Below are positions 31,158 to 42,189 of a stretch of DNA of 43,541 nucleotides, piece after piece; position 1 is the stretch's first letter; each line of letters begins with the position of its first letter. Below the pieces are notes generated by a model that saw only the letters and a list, made by a program, of their open reading frames with translations, ran no database searches and was not told the origin of the DNA. Origin of the DNA: Deltaproteobacteria bacterium. GTDB taxonomy: Bacteria > Myxococcota_A > Polyangia > DRWM01 > JAAZOP01. The stretch spans positions 1-43,541 of the forward strand of contig JACRCX010000050.1 in the NCBI GenBank assembly GCA_016218815.1, in the 5' to 3' direction. The position numbers were made by a program, and so were the translations under genes.

Positions 31158-33805
31158 GGCGCCAGCTCCTCGTCCGTCATGTAGCGCAGCGTCTGGTTGA
31201 GCGCCGACAGCGTGTGATAGCTGAAGTCGGTGCGCATGTCGCTGTCGTTGATGCCGAAGCGCACGCCGCCGCGCGCGCGGGCGGGGTCCGGCATGAAGTG
31301 GTCGTTGCGGCCGGGAACCACGATCTGCTGCGCGGCGAAGCGGCAGCCCAGGATCGTCGCCCGGCGCATCGCCTCCTCCCGTGGGTCGCCCGCCCGCTTG
31401 GCCAGGTCGAACGCCGCCGCCGTCCCCTCGGCGTACACCATCGAGTGCATGGCGGGCAGCTCGAACTCCCACTTGAAGTACCCGCCCAGGTACTCGGGGA
31501 AGAACGAGCGCGCCTCGTCGAACAGGTACTCGTTCACCACCCACTCGGAGACCCGGATGCCGAAGTCCGAGTACTCCTTCGCGTGTTGCGGATCCTCGTC
31601 GGCGATCGCGATCACCATGTCGTTCATCGCCATGGAGATCCAGGGGACGAACTGGACGAGGTCGGCGCGCCGCGGGTCGAAGTACGTGCCGTCCGGCTCG
31701 CGGATCGCCGACTCGCGCTCGAAGTACCCGCGCTCGTACTCGACCGCCATGGCGAAGGCGGGAGGGATGCGAGGATCGCCCGTCAGGCGGTAGATGCGGG
31801 ACAGGCCGAAGAGGATCTCGCCCGGGTAGATCGTCGTCGAGCGCTTGTAGGACGCGTTGTCGGGCGTGACGAAGTAGTGGTCGCACATCCCCGCGTCCGG
31901 GCCGGACGTGTGCTGCATGAACAGCAGGAAGGAGGCGAAACCCTCGAGGAACGGGCGGTACAGCTCGAGCACGGCGGGGCGTTCCACCTCCGGCGTGCGC
32001 AGGATCTTCTCGGAGACGGGGAGGACGGCGGCCGCCACGGCGCCCATCTTCGCGTTGTCCAGGTGCCGGACGTAGGCCATGTCCCGCGGGATCGGGCGGC
32101 GGTAGCCGTGCTGGCAACGCCAGAAGTCGGTGGGGCCGGTCGTTCCTCCCTTGCCGGGCGGCCCGAACGCCTTGCCGGCGTCCACCCAGGACGGCAGGCG
32201 CGCGCGGCGCGCCGGGTCTTCCGTCCAGGCCGGCCCGAAGACGACCGAGTCGAGGATCCAGCGCAGCGACTTCTCCGCCGCGGCTCGCAGGTCGTCCGAA
32301 GGGACCTCGCGCCCGGACATGAACAGCGAGTACGTCGCCAGGCCGTGCCGCACCTCGTTGTAGTCCTCGACGACCTGCTCGTCCGACAGGTAGTGGTCGG
32401 TCTCGGGGAAGTACCGGTAGTGGAAGCGTCCGTCGGGCTGCACGTTCTCCACCAGCCAGCGGGTCGCCCAGTAGATGGACTTCTTCAGGGCCTCGCGCCC
32501 GACGGTCTCCGGCGCGAAGGGGACCGGCGGGATCCCGCGGGCCAGCCGCACGACGTCGCCGCCGGGAGCGGTCTCGCGGAAGTGGTGCGCGCGGAAGCGC
32601 TGGACGTGGGCCTGGGGATCCGTGCGGTAGAAGACCTTCGACAGGTCGCCGGCGGTTCCCTTCGGCTTCCCGGACGCGCGCTGCGCCTCCTGCAGCGCGT
32701 CCTGGTCGCGGGTGAGGAGGTCGAGCGACACGCGCGACAGGAGATCCTCGACCTCCTCGCGCCCGGCGTACACCGCGTCGGAGGGCAGGCGGAAGCGGTA
32801 GTGGTCGGTGTCGCGTCCGAGCGCGATGCCGTGCAGGCCCAGCTCGAACGAACGCCACAGGAAGCTCCTGTATCGCCGCTCTCCCGGGTCGGCCGGCTTC
32901 CTGGGCTCGGGCGGCGGGACGGTGGTGAACGTGCCGACGTCCGTCCAGTCGTAGAACACCTCGACCTCGAGCGTCAGACGCGGCAGGGCCTGTTCGAGCG
33001 GACCGTTCTGATCCCCCAGCTTCCTGGCGGCGTAGACCTCGCGCAGGTTGCGCGCGGCCAGACGCACGGCCTCGGCCAGCGAGCGCCCGCGCCCGCCGGC
33101 AAAGACCGCGGGTCGAGTCCGTCTGGTGTACGCCTTGCGGTTGGGCTTGTCGGCCGGCGCCGGGACCTCGCCCGTCTCCGGCCGCAAGCCCTGGAACTGC
33201 AGTCCGACCTCGAAGTCACCCGCGACGTCCAGACCGGGCGGCCGCGGCCCTCCGTCTCCCGTTCCCGCCAGCTCGGCCCGCGCGAGCCGCAGCAGCGCGG
33301 TTCCTTCCTCGTCGCTCACCTGGAGCATCCCGGGGACGATCTCGAACAGGCCGGCGGCCTCCGAGAGGTACAAGGCGTGGAATCGCCCGGACGGCTTGAA
33401 CAACGCGAGGCGGTTGCGCACGGTGACCTTCGGCAGGAGCGACGGGTTCGCCAGGGAGGTCGCGACGACGAGCGTGCGGACGCCCTTGGCGGCGAGCAGG
33501 TCGGCGACCGCGTCGTCGTCGCGGGCGGAGAGCAGCTCCTCGAGGGCGTCGTCGGGCGTCAGGTCGGCCGGGGTCCGCAGCCGCGTGCCGCGGAGCGCGC
33601 AGGAGGGCAGTGAGTCGCGTCCCAGCGCGAGCACGTCCCCGCGGTCGCGCAGCCGCGCGCACAGGTCTCCGGCGCTCGGCGGCCGCAGGGCTCGCGCGTG
33701 GCGTGAGAAGTACGTGCGGTAGACCTGCCAGCCCAGGACCGCGCAGCTCACGGCGAGGGCGGCGGCGAGCGCGTAGTCGACCACGGTCCAGCGTCGGCGG
33801 GCCAT
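31151..33805 (-). CDS. Membrane-anchored protein with toroidal glycosidase-like domain
   Basis: 884 residues from the ATG at 33805; a longer frame to 34225 is a shadow of the divergent kinase. An N-terminal membrane anchor (about 7-30) leads to a region (about 190-360) with strands such as LPRLTLEVEVFYDWTDV and ELGLHGIALGRDTDHYRFRLPSD, which resemble an AMMECR1-like domain. The C-terminal half has repeated helical hairpins with aromatic and acidic residues (YWATRWLVENVQPDGRFHYRY, DEQVVEDYNEVRHGLATYSLF, EYERGYFERES), typical of (alpha/alpha)6 toroid glycosidases, epimerases or D-glucuronyl C5-epimerase-like proteins. The substrate is unknown; a polysaccharide is likely. It is cotranscribed with the downstream membrane gene. 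Confidence 0.8.
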   Translation of the reverse strand: MARRRWTVVDYALAAALAVSCAVLGWQVYRTYFSRHARALRPPSAGDLCARLRDRGDVLALGRDSLPSCALRGTRLRTPADLTPDDALEELLSARDDDAVADLLAAKGVRTLVVATSLANPSLLPKVTVRNRLALFKPSGRFHALYLSEAAGLFEIVPGMLQVSDEEGTALLRLARAELAGTGDGGPRPPGLDVAGDFEVGLQFQGLRPETGEVPAPADKPNRKAYTRRTRPAVFAGGRGRSLAEAVRLAARNLREVYAARKLGDQNGPLEQALPRLTLEVEVFYDWTDVGTFTTVPPPEPRKPADPGERRYRSFLWRSFELGLHGIALGRDTDHYRFRLPSDAVYAGREEVEDLLSRVSLDLLTRDQDALQEAQRASGKPKGTAGDLSKVFYRTDPQAHVQRFRAHHFRETAPGGDVVRLARGIPPVPFAPETVGREALKKSIYWATRWLVENVQPDGRFHYRYFPETDHYLSDEQVVEDYNEVRHGLATYSLFMSGREVPSDDLRAAAEKSLRWILDSVVFGPAWTEDPARRARLPSWVDAGKAFGPPGKGGTTGPTDFWRCQHGYRRPIPRDMAYVRHLDNAKMGAVAAAVLPVSEKILRTPEVERPAVLELYRPFLEGFASFLLFMQHTSGPDAGMCDHYFVTPDNASYKRSTTIYPGEILFGLSRIYRLTGDPRIPPAFAMAVEYERGYFERESAIREPDGTYFDPRRADLVQFVPWISMAMNDMVIAIADEDPQHAKEYSDFGIRVSEWVVNEYLFDEARSFFPEYLGGYFKWEFELPAMHSMVYAEGTAAAFDLAKRAGDPREEAMRRATILGCRFAAQQIVVPGRNDHFMPDPARARGGVRFGINDSDMRTDFSYHTLSALNQTLRYMTDEELAPW

Positions 33806-33854
33806 GTTGGGAACCCTACCAAAAAAACGGCCGGGTAGCGTATCCTTGCGCCGC

Positions 33855-36164
<2,310 letters not shown>

Positions 36165-36318
36165 GTTGGCACGACGGCCTCCAACTCGCGTTCCGGGCTC
36201 TCGGCAACCAGCCCGCATCCGAACCTCGGACTGGCCGGCTGCAGAGCCGCCGAGTTCCCTCGGGGTCGGCCCATGTCATCCCGGGGCCGGCTCACCGTGG
36301 CGACGAAGCAGTAGCGCC

Positions 36319-37806
36319 ATGTCGCCACCATGTGCCGGCCGCCATGCGGCCGCAGTTCCTCATTGCGTCGCCCTGCTCTGGCTCATCCAAGCCGGAGGGT
36401 GTTCGCGCTGCCCCTCAGCCGCCAACGACGCCGACGTCGGGCGCGACTTCGACTGCACCGAGGAGTCGTGCAGCAGCCTGTGCCTCGACGCGTTGGGTTG
36501 CAGCGGTCGCTGCCGGGAGGGTACGTGCTTCTGTACCTGCGCGGACGGTGGGGACTCCGCCGACGTGGGAGTCGACGACGGTCCTTCGGACTTGGAGCCG
36601 GACGACGCGCGAGAACACGCGACCGATGACCGGGGCTCCGAGGACGCCGGCGACTGCACGTACCGTTCCTCCGGGGAGACGCGGCCGGAGTCGACTCCCG
36701 AACTGCAGTGCCACCGTCTGTCGGTCGACCAGATCGAGTATGGACTGATGCGGTACTCCGGGGACGGGCCGACGGTGGTGGCGGTGGGAGGGCCCGATGC
36801 CTCGGTCGGCCTGTCGGTTTGGTCCCACGACCGGACAACCACCTGCTGGTCCGCGATTCCGGAGGTAGCCGGTCCAGGTGGCGAACGGAGGGGAGTTCCG
36901 TCCCTGGCCGTCGAGGGCGGGAGGCTGGCCTTCTGGTCGAATTCGTCCCCTGAACCAGACATTCACCAGTGCGAGCTGCGCCTTCTGGACCTGGATTCTC
37001 GCGAAGTCGTCATCCTCGACAGTAGCGTACAGCCCGTCCAGCCCGGCAGGCTGACCGGATGCACCATGGACTCCATCGTCCTCGAGTACCCCTGGGTCGT
37101 CTGGCGGGACATGCGGCGGGTGTCGGACCTGAATTACCCTTCGGATGCGATGGCGAAGAACATTGAGACCGGGGAGACGATCAATCTGAGCATCGATCCA
37201 GCGACCGGCCGTCGGGATTGGACCGGCGTCGTTGAGGTCGACTTGAAAGGCGGACTGGCGGTCTTCGGCACTGGATCCTACATGGGCGATCCGCCCCGGC
37301 CCTACATGGAGATCGTGAGCGCCGACCTGCGCAGCGGGGAGCGCAGGGCCATCACCGACGCCATCCGCGAGCAGTTCCACCCCGCGGTGACAGAGGACTG
37401 GGTAGCCTGGGTGGACTTGCGGAACGACGATACCGGGTCGACCTCCTTCATCGCGTGCCTCGGGGACATCTACGGCTACGACCGGCGGACCGGCACCGAG
37501 CGCACACTCGTGACCGAGGGCGACGTGATGCATGGTCCGTGGGTCGACGCGGAAGGACCGTGGCTGGTGTACACCGACCAACGCTGGGACGCTTCTCCGC
37601 GGTGCGACTCCGACCGCGAGGCGAGCGTCGTGGCATTCCATCTCCCGACGAGCACCGAAATCCGGATCACGGACTGGCCCGGGTCGGAGGGCGCCCCCAA
37701 GGTGTACCGGCGCGAGGACGGCGCCTACGGCATCCTGCTAATCGAGGAGCTGAGCTATTCCGATGGCACGTACCGGCTGTGGGACTGCGATCTGCCGGTG
37801 ATGTAG
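36319..37806 (+). CDS. Lipoprotein with six-Cys module and TolB-like beta-propeller
   Basis: 495 residues from the ATG at 36319; an in-frame extension to 36166 is not credible. The lipobox is QAGGC (Cys28). The six-Cys module is at 46-72, followed by an acidic linker (about 76-110). The C-terminal 370 residues have blade repeats with the TolB/WD-like core (GGRLAFWSN, YPWVVWRDMRR, EDWVAWVDLRND, GPWLVYTDQRWD), suggesting a six- or seven-bladed propeller. It ends YRLWDCDLPVM, the sequence preserved in the decayed copy at 26112. It lies 154 nt after the kinase gene. I infer a surface binding protein. Confidence 0.85.
   Translation: MSPPCAGRHAAAVPHCVALLWLIQAGGCSRCPSAANDADVGRDFDCTEESCSSLCLDALGCSGRCREGTCFCTCADGGDSADVGVDDGPSDLEPDDAREHATDDRGSEDAGDCTYRSSGETRPESTPELQCHRLSVDQIEYGLMRYSGDGPTVVAVGGPDASVGLSVWSHDRTTTCWSAIPEVAGPGGERRGVPSLAVEGGRLAFWSNSSPEPDIHQCELRLLDLDSREVVILDSSVQPVQPGRLTGCTMDSIVLEYPWVVWRDMRRVSDLNYPSDAMAKNIETGETINLSIDPATGRRDWTGVVEVDLKGGLAVFGTGSYMGDPPRPYMEIVSADLRSGERRAITDAIREQFHPAVTEDWVAWVDLRNDDTGSTSFIACLGDIYGYDRRTGTERTLVTEGDVMHGPWVDAEGPWLVYTDQRWDASPRCDSDREASVVAFHLPTSTEIRITDWPGSEGAPKVYRREDGAYGILLIEELSYSDGTYRLWDCDLPVM
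36454..36534 (+). other. Six-Cys module 4
   Basis: Encodes residues 46-72 of the 495-aa lipoprotein, with cysteines at 46, 51, 55, 65, 70 and 72. Spacing is the same as in the three copies 26-32 kb away; an extra Cys lies inside the x9 segment (61) and another follows at 74. Confidence 0.78.
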
Positions 37807-37852
37807 TCGCAGGTCGCAGGGCGCGCCGCGGCCGCCATGGAGGGCGAGGAAG

Positions 37853-38737
37853 ATGGCGAGTACCTGGGGTCTGGCGGGTGGCTTGTGCTGCTTCCTCGTG
37901 GTCCACGCATGCATGCCCACCGCGCCGACATCCGACGACGCGGCGGACGGACGCGGAGCCGACGACGTCTCGGATGCCGACGACGGCGGGCGCGAGATTC
38001 CACCAGGGCCATGCCCGACGTCGCCGAACCCGGAGGTCCCCGAGATGCGGATCCGATTCGTCCGGTTTTCCAAGCCGGAGGTGTTGGCCAATCCCGTCCT
38101 CGCGCAGTGGTATCTCGATGACGCGTTGTCGGACAGCACGATCTGGCTGCTCCGCTTTGCGGGCCTTGGGTCCGGCACGGTCACCGTGCGCTTCGGAGCC
38201 GGAGCGAAGGCCCGTCCGTGGAGCGCATGCACCTACTCGTTCATCGAGAGCGTTTTCCCGTCCGGCAACCTGGGCATCGCAGAGTCCGGACTCGAGTTCA
38301 CTGCCGTCGGCTACGCGATTCCTGAACTCGACCTGCCGATCTGGCAGGAGCGGACCGCCTTCCCCGACCCCATATCCGCCCTGCTTCCGCTCCGGGAAGT
38401 CACGATCGCCGGGACCTTCAGCGTGGACCACTTGAACATCGGTGCCTACGACGAATCAGCCCGGGATTGGGTGGACGTCGGGGAAATCTCCGCACGAATA
38501 CGAGTAGCGGACGCACGCGACGTGGTCGTGTTCCTGGATATCTTCGAGGGGGAGTGCTCGCTGTGCGGACTCCTCTCGGGCGACATCGGGTCGGGCGACG
38601 ATGCGGCGGCGGACGACTGCCTGACGGACCCGTCAACGTGGCCGCAGCAACCGGACACGGTCGTCGACGCCGAGCCCGCATGGAGTGTGGCGGCGACGTT
38701 CGTCGCCGAGGCGGCATGGATTGGAGAGGATTACTGA
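37853..38737 (+). CDS. Lipoprotein of unknown function, paired with the propeller lipoprotein
   Basis: 294 residues, start set by SD GGAGGGCGAGG. The signal peptide ends in a lipobox VVHAC (Cys20), followed by an acidic spacer like that of the neighbouring lipoproteins but without the six-Cys module. The body is beta-rich (EMRIRFVRFS, GSGTVTVRFGAG, SGLEFTAVGYAIPELDLPIW) and contains a C-x2-C (GECSLCG). No family recognised. A decayed copy of its N-terminus is at 26155-26352. Confidence 0.78.
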   Translation: MASTWGLAGGLCCFLVVHACMPTAPTSDDAADGRGADDVSDADDGGREIPPGPCPTSPNPEVPEMRIRFVRFSKPEVLANPVLAQWYLDDALSDSTIWLLRFAGLGSGTVTVRFGAGAKARPWSACTYSFIESVFPSGNLGIAESGLEFTAVGYAIPELDLPIWQERTAFPDPISALLPLREVTIAGTFSVDHLNIGAYDESARDWVDVGEISARIRVADARDVVVFLDIFEGECSLCGLLSGDIGSGDDAAADDCLTDPSTWPQQPDTVVDAEPAWSVAATFVAEAAWIGEDY

Positions 38738-38835
38738 ACGGTTCGTGCGTTGATGCGGCCGGGACGGGCCAAACGTCTCACCGCATCCAGGTCCTGGCTG
38801 CATCACGCAAACGGCCCTTGGATGGCCAACCCGGG

Positions 38836-38888
38836 CCGCAGGCTGCCCCCGAAGGGACTCGGCGGCTATGCCGCCGAGCAGCCTGCGG
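38836..38888. repeat. 53-bp three-way-junction palindrome
   Basis: An outer perfect 10-bp stem CCGCAGGCTG/CAGCCTGCGG encloses two arms: CCC-CGAA-GGG and a perfect 9-bp stem CTCGGCGGC/GCCGCCGAG with loop TAT. It is 48 nt before the IS200-type element and could be its subterminal structure or an independent REP-like element. Confidence 0.7.
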
Positions 38889-38936
38889 TTCGGAGGGCGA
38901 AGCCGGCTCGAGTTGACAGTCGCGACCTGGGAGGGG

Positions 38937-39530
38937 TCAAGCCCCCAACTTCAGTTGGCTGCCTCTGGCCTCCCCGTTTAGGATGGAGGGATGGAGGAGT
39001 ACCGGCACGGCACGCATTCGATGTTCCGGCTGCACGTTCACCTCTGCTGGTGCACGAAGTACCGCAGGAGGGCGCTGGTGGGGGACGTCGCGCATCGGTT
39101 GCGGGACCTGACGCGGCAGATCTGCACGGACATGGCGGTGGAGATCATGTCCGGGGTCGTGTCGAAGGACCACGTGCACGTGTTGGTGTCGATGCCGCCG
39201 CAGGTGTCGGTGAGCAAGCTGGTGCAGCGGGTGAAGGGCAAGACGTCGTACAAGTTGCAGCGCGAGTTCGACGGGCTGCGGCGGCAGTACTGGGGGCAGC
39301 GGATGTGGGCAAGGGGGTACTTCGCGTGTACGACGGGCAACGTCTCGGACGAGATGATCCGGGCGTACATCGAAGGGCACACGGAGACGGATGAGGAGTT
39401 CAGGGTCGTGGGCGACTTCGAGTCGCAACCGAACCGACATGGGTCGGACCGCTTGCAGCCGGCTTCAGCCGGAAAGGGCACTTCCAGTGCCCGACGCAAG
39501 CCACCGGCTTGAAGCCGGTGGTCAGGTTGA
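38937..39530 (+). mobile_element. IS200/IS605-type element with only a Y1 transposase
   Basis: A left hairpin CCAAC-TTCA-GTTGG (38945-38958) precedes the transposase gene. Three hairpins end it: CCGGCT/AGCCGG (39459-39472), GGGCACT/AGTGCCC (39476-39492) and CCACCGGCTT/AAGCCGGTGG (39501-39521). Ends with subterminal hairpins and no terminal inverted repeats are typical of this family. The boundaries given are approximate. No tnpB is present. Confidence 0.7.
38991..39512 (+). CDS. tnpA: IS200/IS605 Y1 transposase TnpA
   Basis: 173 residues. The HUH motif is H61-V-H63 in SKDHVHVLVSMPP, and the catalytic Tyr is Y126 in IRAYIEGH. The N-terminal strand FRLHVHLCWCTKYRR and the middle RVKGKTSYKLQREF also fit the family. 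It cuts and rejoins single-stranded DNA at hairpin-marked ends. The last 25-30 residues (from about FESQPN) are encoded by the right-end hairpins, and the stop codon TGA lies in the loop of the last hairpin. It probably remains active. Confidence 0.92.
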   Translation: MEEYRHGTHSMFRLHVHLCWCTKYRRRALVGDVAHRLRDLTRQICTDMAVEIMSGVVSKDHVHVLVSMPPQVSVSKLVQRVKGKTSYKLQREFDGLRRQYWGQRMWARGYFACTTGNVSDEMIRAYIEGHTETDEEFRVVGDFESQPNRHGSDRLQPASAGKGTSSARRKPPA

Positions 39531-39629
39531 CATCGCGGCCGAAGCGGCGGGGATCGCGCGCGATGAGCAGCCTCGAGCCCGGCACGTCTTCCCCCGCCGT
39601 CTGCGCCACGGCGCGGCGGTGTCGGGCTG

Positions 39630-40805
39630 GTGGAGACGAAGTCGCTCGAGCTGCCGGACGGCCTGGAACTGGAGGGCGGGGCGCGGCTGGCGCCGATCAC
39701 CGTCGCCTACGAGACCGACGGCCGCCTGGCGCCCGACCGGCGCAACGCGATACTCATCTGCCACGCGCTGTCCGGGGACGCGCACGCGGCCGGGCTACGC
39801 GCGCCCGACGACCGCTGCGCCGGGTGGTGCGACGACTTCATCGGGCCCGGCCGGGCCTTCGACACCGAGCGCTGGTTCGTGATCTGCTCGAACGTCCTGG
39901 GAGGCAGCAAGGGCACCACCGGCCCGTCCGCCATCGATTCGCAGACCGGCCGTCCGTACGGACTGCCGTTTCCCGTCGTGACCTTGCGCGACATGGTCGC
40001 CGCGCAGCGGCGGCTCGTCGCGCACCTGGGCATCGACCGCCTGCTCGCCGTAGCCGGCGGCTCGATGGGCGGCATGCAGGCGCTGCGCTGGGCCGTGGAC
40101 CACCCCGACGCCGTGGCGAGCTGCCTGGCGATCGCAACGGCGGGACGCCAGTCGCCGCCGACGATCGCCTTCCACGAGATCGGCCGCCAGGCGGTCCAGG
40201 CCGACCCGGCCTGGCGCAAGGGCGACTACTACGCCGGACCCGCGCCCGACGCCGGGCTGGCCGTCGCGCGCATGGTGGGCCACATCACCTACCTCTCCGA
40301 GGAGGCGATGCAGGCCAAGTTCGGGCGCCGGCTGCAGGACAAGGCGGAATTCGGCTACGACCTCGGGACCGACTTCGAGGTCGAGAGCCACCTGCGGCAC
40401 CAGGGCGACGCCTTCACGCGGCGCTTCGACGCCAACAGCTACCTCTACATCACCAAGGCCATCGACTACTTCGACCTCGGTCGGGAAGAGCGCTCGCTTG
40501 CCGCGGCACTCGGCCGTGCCCGCGCGGCGTTCCTGCTCGTGTCCTTCTCCTCCGACTGGCTCTATCCGACCGCGCACTCGCGCGAGCTGCTGCGCGCCCT
40601 GCTGCTCAACGGGCAGGATGCGTCGTTCTGCGAGATCGACTCCGCGGCGGGCCATGACGCGTTCCTGCTGGAGCACGAGCGGATGGCGCCGGTGATCCGG
40701 GGCTTCCTGGAACGCGTGCACGGCCGGTGGACGGGGGGAGGGGACGGCGGGGAAGGGGACAGTCTCGCGCAGAGACGTAGAGGCGCAGAGGGGGAGGGCT
40801 CCTGA
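39630..40805 (+). CDS. metX: Homoserine O-acetyltransferase
   Basis: 391 residues from a GTG at 39630, 100 nt after the IS200-type element. It is an alpha/beta hydrolase of the MetX family with nucleophile Ser145 in GGSMGGMQ, Asp309 in SSDWLYP and His342 in GHDAFLLE, all intact. It transfers acetyl (or succinyl, which sequence alone does not settle) from CoA to homoserine for methionine synthesis. The last 15 or so residues (DSLAQRRRGAEGEGS) come from an 8-bp quasi-repeat. The stop overlaps the metW ATG (TGATG). The IS lies just upstream and may have replaced the native promoter. Confidence 0.92.
   Translation: METKSLELPDGLELEGGARLAPITVAYETDGRLAPDRRNAILICHALSGDAHAAGLRAPDDRCAGWCDDFIGPGRAFDTERWFVICSNVLGGSKGTTGPSAIDSQTGRPYGLPFPVVTLRDMVAAQRRLVAHLGIDRLLAVAGGSMGGMQALRWAVDHPDAVASCLAIATAGRQSPPTIAFHEIGRQAVQADPAWRKGDYYAGPAPDAGLAVARMVGHITYLSEEAMQAKFGRRLQDKAEFGYDLGTDFEVESHLRHQGDAFTRRFDANSYLYITKAIDYFDLGREERSLAAALGRARAAFLLVSFSSDWLYPTAHSRELLRALLLNGQDASFCEIDSAAGHDAFLLEHERMAPVIRGFLERVHGRWTGGGDGGEGDSLAQRRRGAEGEGS
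40764..40791. repeat. 8-bp quasi-tandem repeat inside the 3' end of metX
   Basis: Units CGCAGAGA, CGTAGAGG, CGCAGAGG, preceded by TCTCG. It is translated as part of the C-terminal tail of MetX. Confidence 0.7.
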
Positions 40806-41196
40806 TGAAATCGGAAGGGAACCCGGCGCGGGCCGATCACCGGCAGATCGTGCGGCTGGTCGAACGGCGGGCGAAGGTGTTGGACCTGGGCTGCGGGGAC
40901 CGGAACCTCCTGCCGCTGCTGGCACGGGACCGCGAGGCGACCGGCTTCGGGGTCGAGATCTCGGCGGTCGCCGTACGCGCCTGCCTGGAGCGGATCCTGG
41001 GCGCCGTGCAGGGCGACATCGCGCAGACGCTGGCCGAGTACCCGGACGGCTCGTTCGACACGGTGATCCTGTCCCACACCGTCCACGAACTGGCGGACCC
41101 GCGCGGGTGCTCGACGACATGCTGCGGGTCGGTCGCGATGCGATCGTTACCTTTCCCAACTTCGGCCACGTCACGATCACCGCCGCGCCAAGGTGA
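40805..41196 (+). pseudogene. metW: metW with frameshift and missing 3' part
   Basis: The first 99 or so residues are a MetW methyltransferase-like fold (KVLDLGCGDRNLLPLLA, GFGVEIS, DGSFDTVILSHTVHEL). At about 41100-41108 the frame shifts by one base: the continuation RVLDDMLRVGRDAIVTFPNFGH is in another frame. That frame stops at 41196, and the usual MetW end (about 70 more residues) is absent. MetW normally acts with MetX in methionine synthesis, and the two start/stop codons still overlap. A sequencing error could explain the shift but not the missing 3' end. Confidence 0.75.
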
Positions 41197-41507
41197 AACG
41201 GCACGACGTGCGACGCGTCGGTCCACGGGCAATGGAGGTGGACGCCGAGCAGCCCGGCGGAGGCGGCGGCGGTGCCCGCCGGCAGGCCGTCGGGCTCGCG
41301 GCGGCGTCGGTTCCTCGTCGCCGTCCCGCCCCGGATCACGATACGTCCCGAACGGGTGGGTTGTCACGCGTGGCGCTCAACGAAACACCTCGGGGTCCCC
41401 GCGCAGCTCCGGCAACAGGTGGCGGGTCGGCGGCGCGGTCCGCGCGGTGGACGACGGCTACGTCTACCCCTCCGCGGCGGACGTCATGCGGCGCACCATC
41501 CAGGAGA
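41197..41507. other. Gene-free stretch with coding-like scraps
   Basis: Between the metW and FBPase-like remnants no intact gene is visible. One plus-strand stretch (about 41439-41519) translates to a sensible helix (DDGYVYPSAADVMRRTIQEI) and may be a leftover of another gene. I cannot assign it. Confidence 0.4.
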
Positions 41508-42102
41508 TCAAGTCGCGGGCGACCGGGTACGGCCGGGGACGGCGCCGTCGCCGACCGGGGTGTGCCCGGATCCGCCGGTCGCGCCTTTCCCGCGCTTCGC
41601 CTCGTACGGCGAGCCGGGGGCGGTGATGCGCCGGATCATCTTCGCCAGCGGATAGGACGCCTCAACCTTCGAGGCGCCGACGCCCACCGGGACGAAGTTG
41701 TCGCCGTGCGCGTCCCAGATCGCCTTGTTCAGCCGGTGCGCGCGCGCCCGCGCCTCCTCGTACGCCGGGTCCGCGAACACGTCGCGCACCCCGCGCAGCT
41801 CCCCGCCCGTCGCGAAGGACAGCGTCGCAGCGACCGACACCGCCCGCGATCGCCTCGCGTGCCAGGCCGAGCGCGATTGCGGCCGGGTCCTCCTCCGGCG
41901 CGAAGTCGTCGGCGAACGTCGTCAGGTGCAGGTGCAGGTCGCCGCCGAAAGCGCGGACCCACGACCCGCGCAGCCGCCGCGCCCGAAGCCCGGCGGCGAG
42001 GCGGGCGCGTGCCGCCTCCACGACCGCGTCGGGAATCGCGCCGCCGAGCCACCGGCCCAGCTCGGCCGAAACCACGTGTACGCCGGATTGATCTCGATGC
42101 AT
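41508..42102 (-). pseudogene. Possible remnant of an archaeal-type FBP aldolase/phosphatase
   Basis: The frame from ATG 42102 (SD GGAGG) reads VHVVSAELGRWLGGAIPDAVVEAA, then VRAFGGDLHLHLTTF, like the N-terminus of class V fructose-1,6-bisphosphatases (ADIGGWPGH, GDDLQLIMTH). At about 41840 it shifts by one base into GGELRGVRDVFADPAYEEARARA, like the family's C-terminus (GKLVGPVDLFDDPAFDYARQKA). The middle of about 220 residues, including the GLYGAGQDLL segment, is missing, so the product would be inactive. The assignment is from memory of the family and is tentative. Confidence 0.45.
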
Positions 42103-42189
42103 TCCGCCCTCCGTTCGTACCCGCCCCCACGCGGCCGATGTAACAACGCGATCCGCGAGGGGCAACGAAGGTCCGGATGGCTATTCGTA

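Noticed and set aside
38991..39512. REP-associated (RAYT) transposase instead of an IS200/IS605 transposase
   Set aside because: The C-terminal part runs into the right-end hairpins and the gene is bounded by end hairpins like a complete IS; RAYTs are not mobile units of this shape. Not fully excluded.
41193..42143. 316-codon plus-strand frame over the damaged region
   Set aside because: Low-complexity Arg/Pro/Ala translation opposite the FBPase-like remnant.
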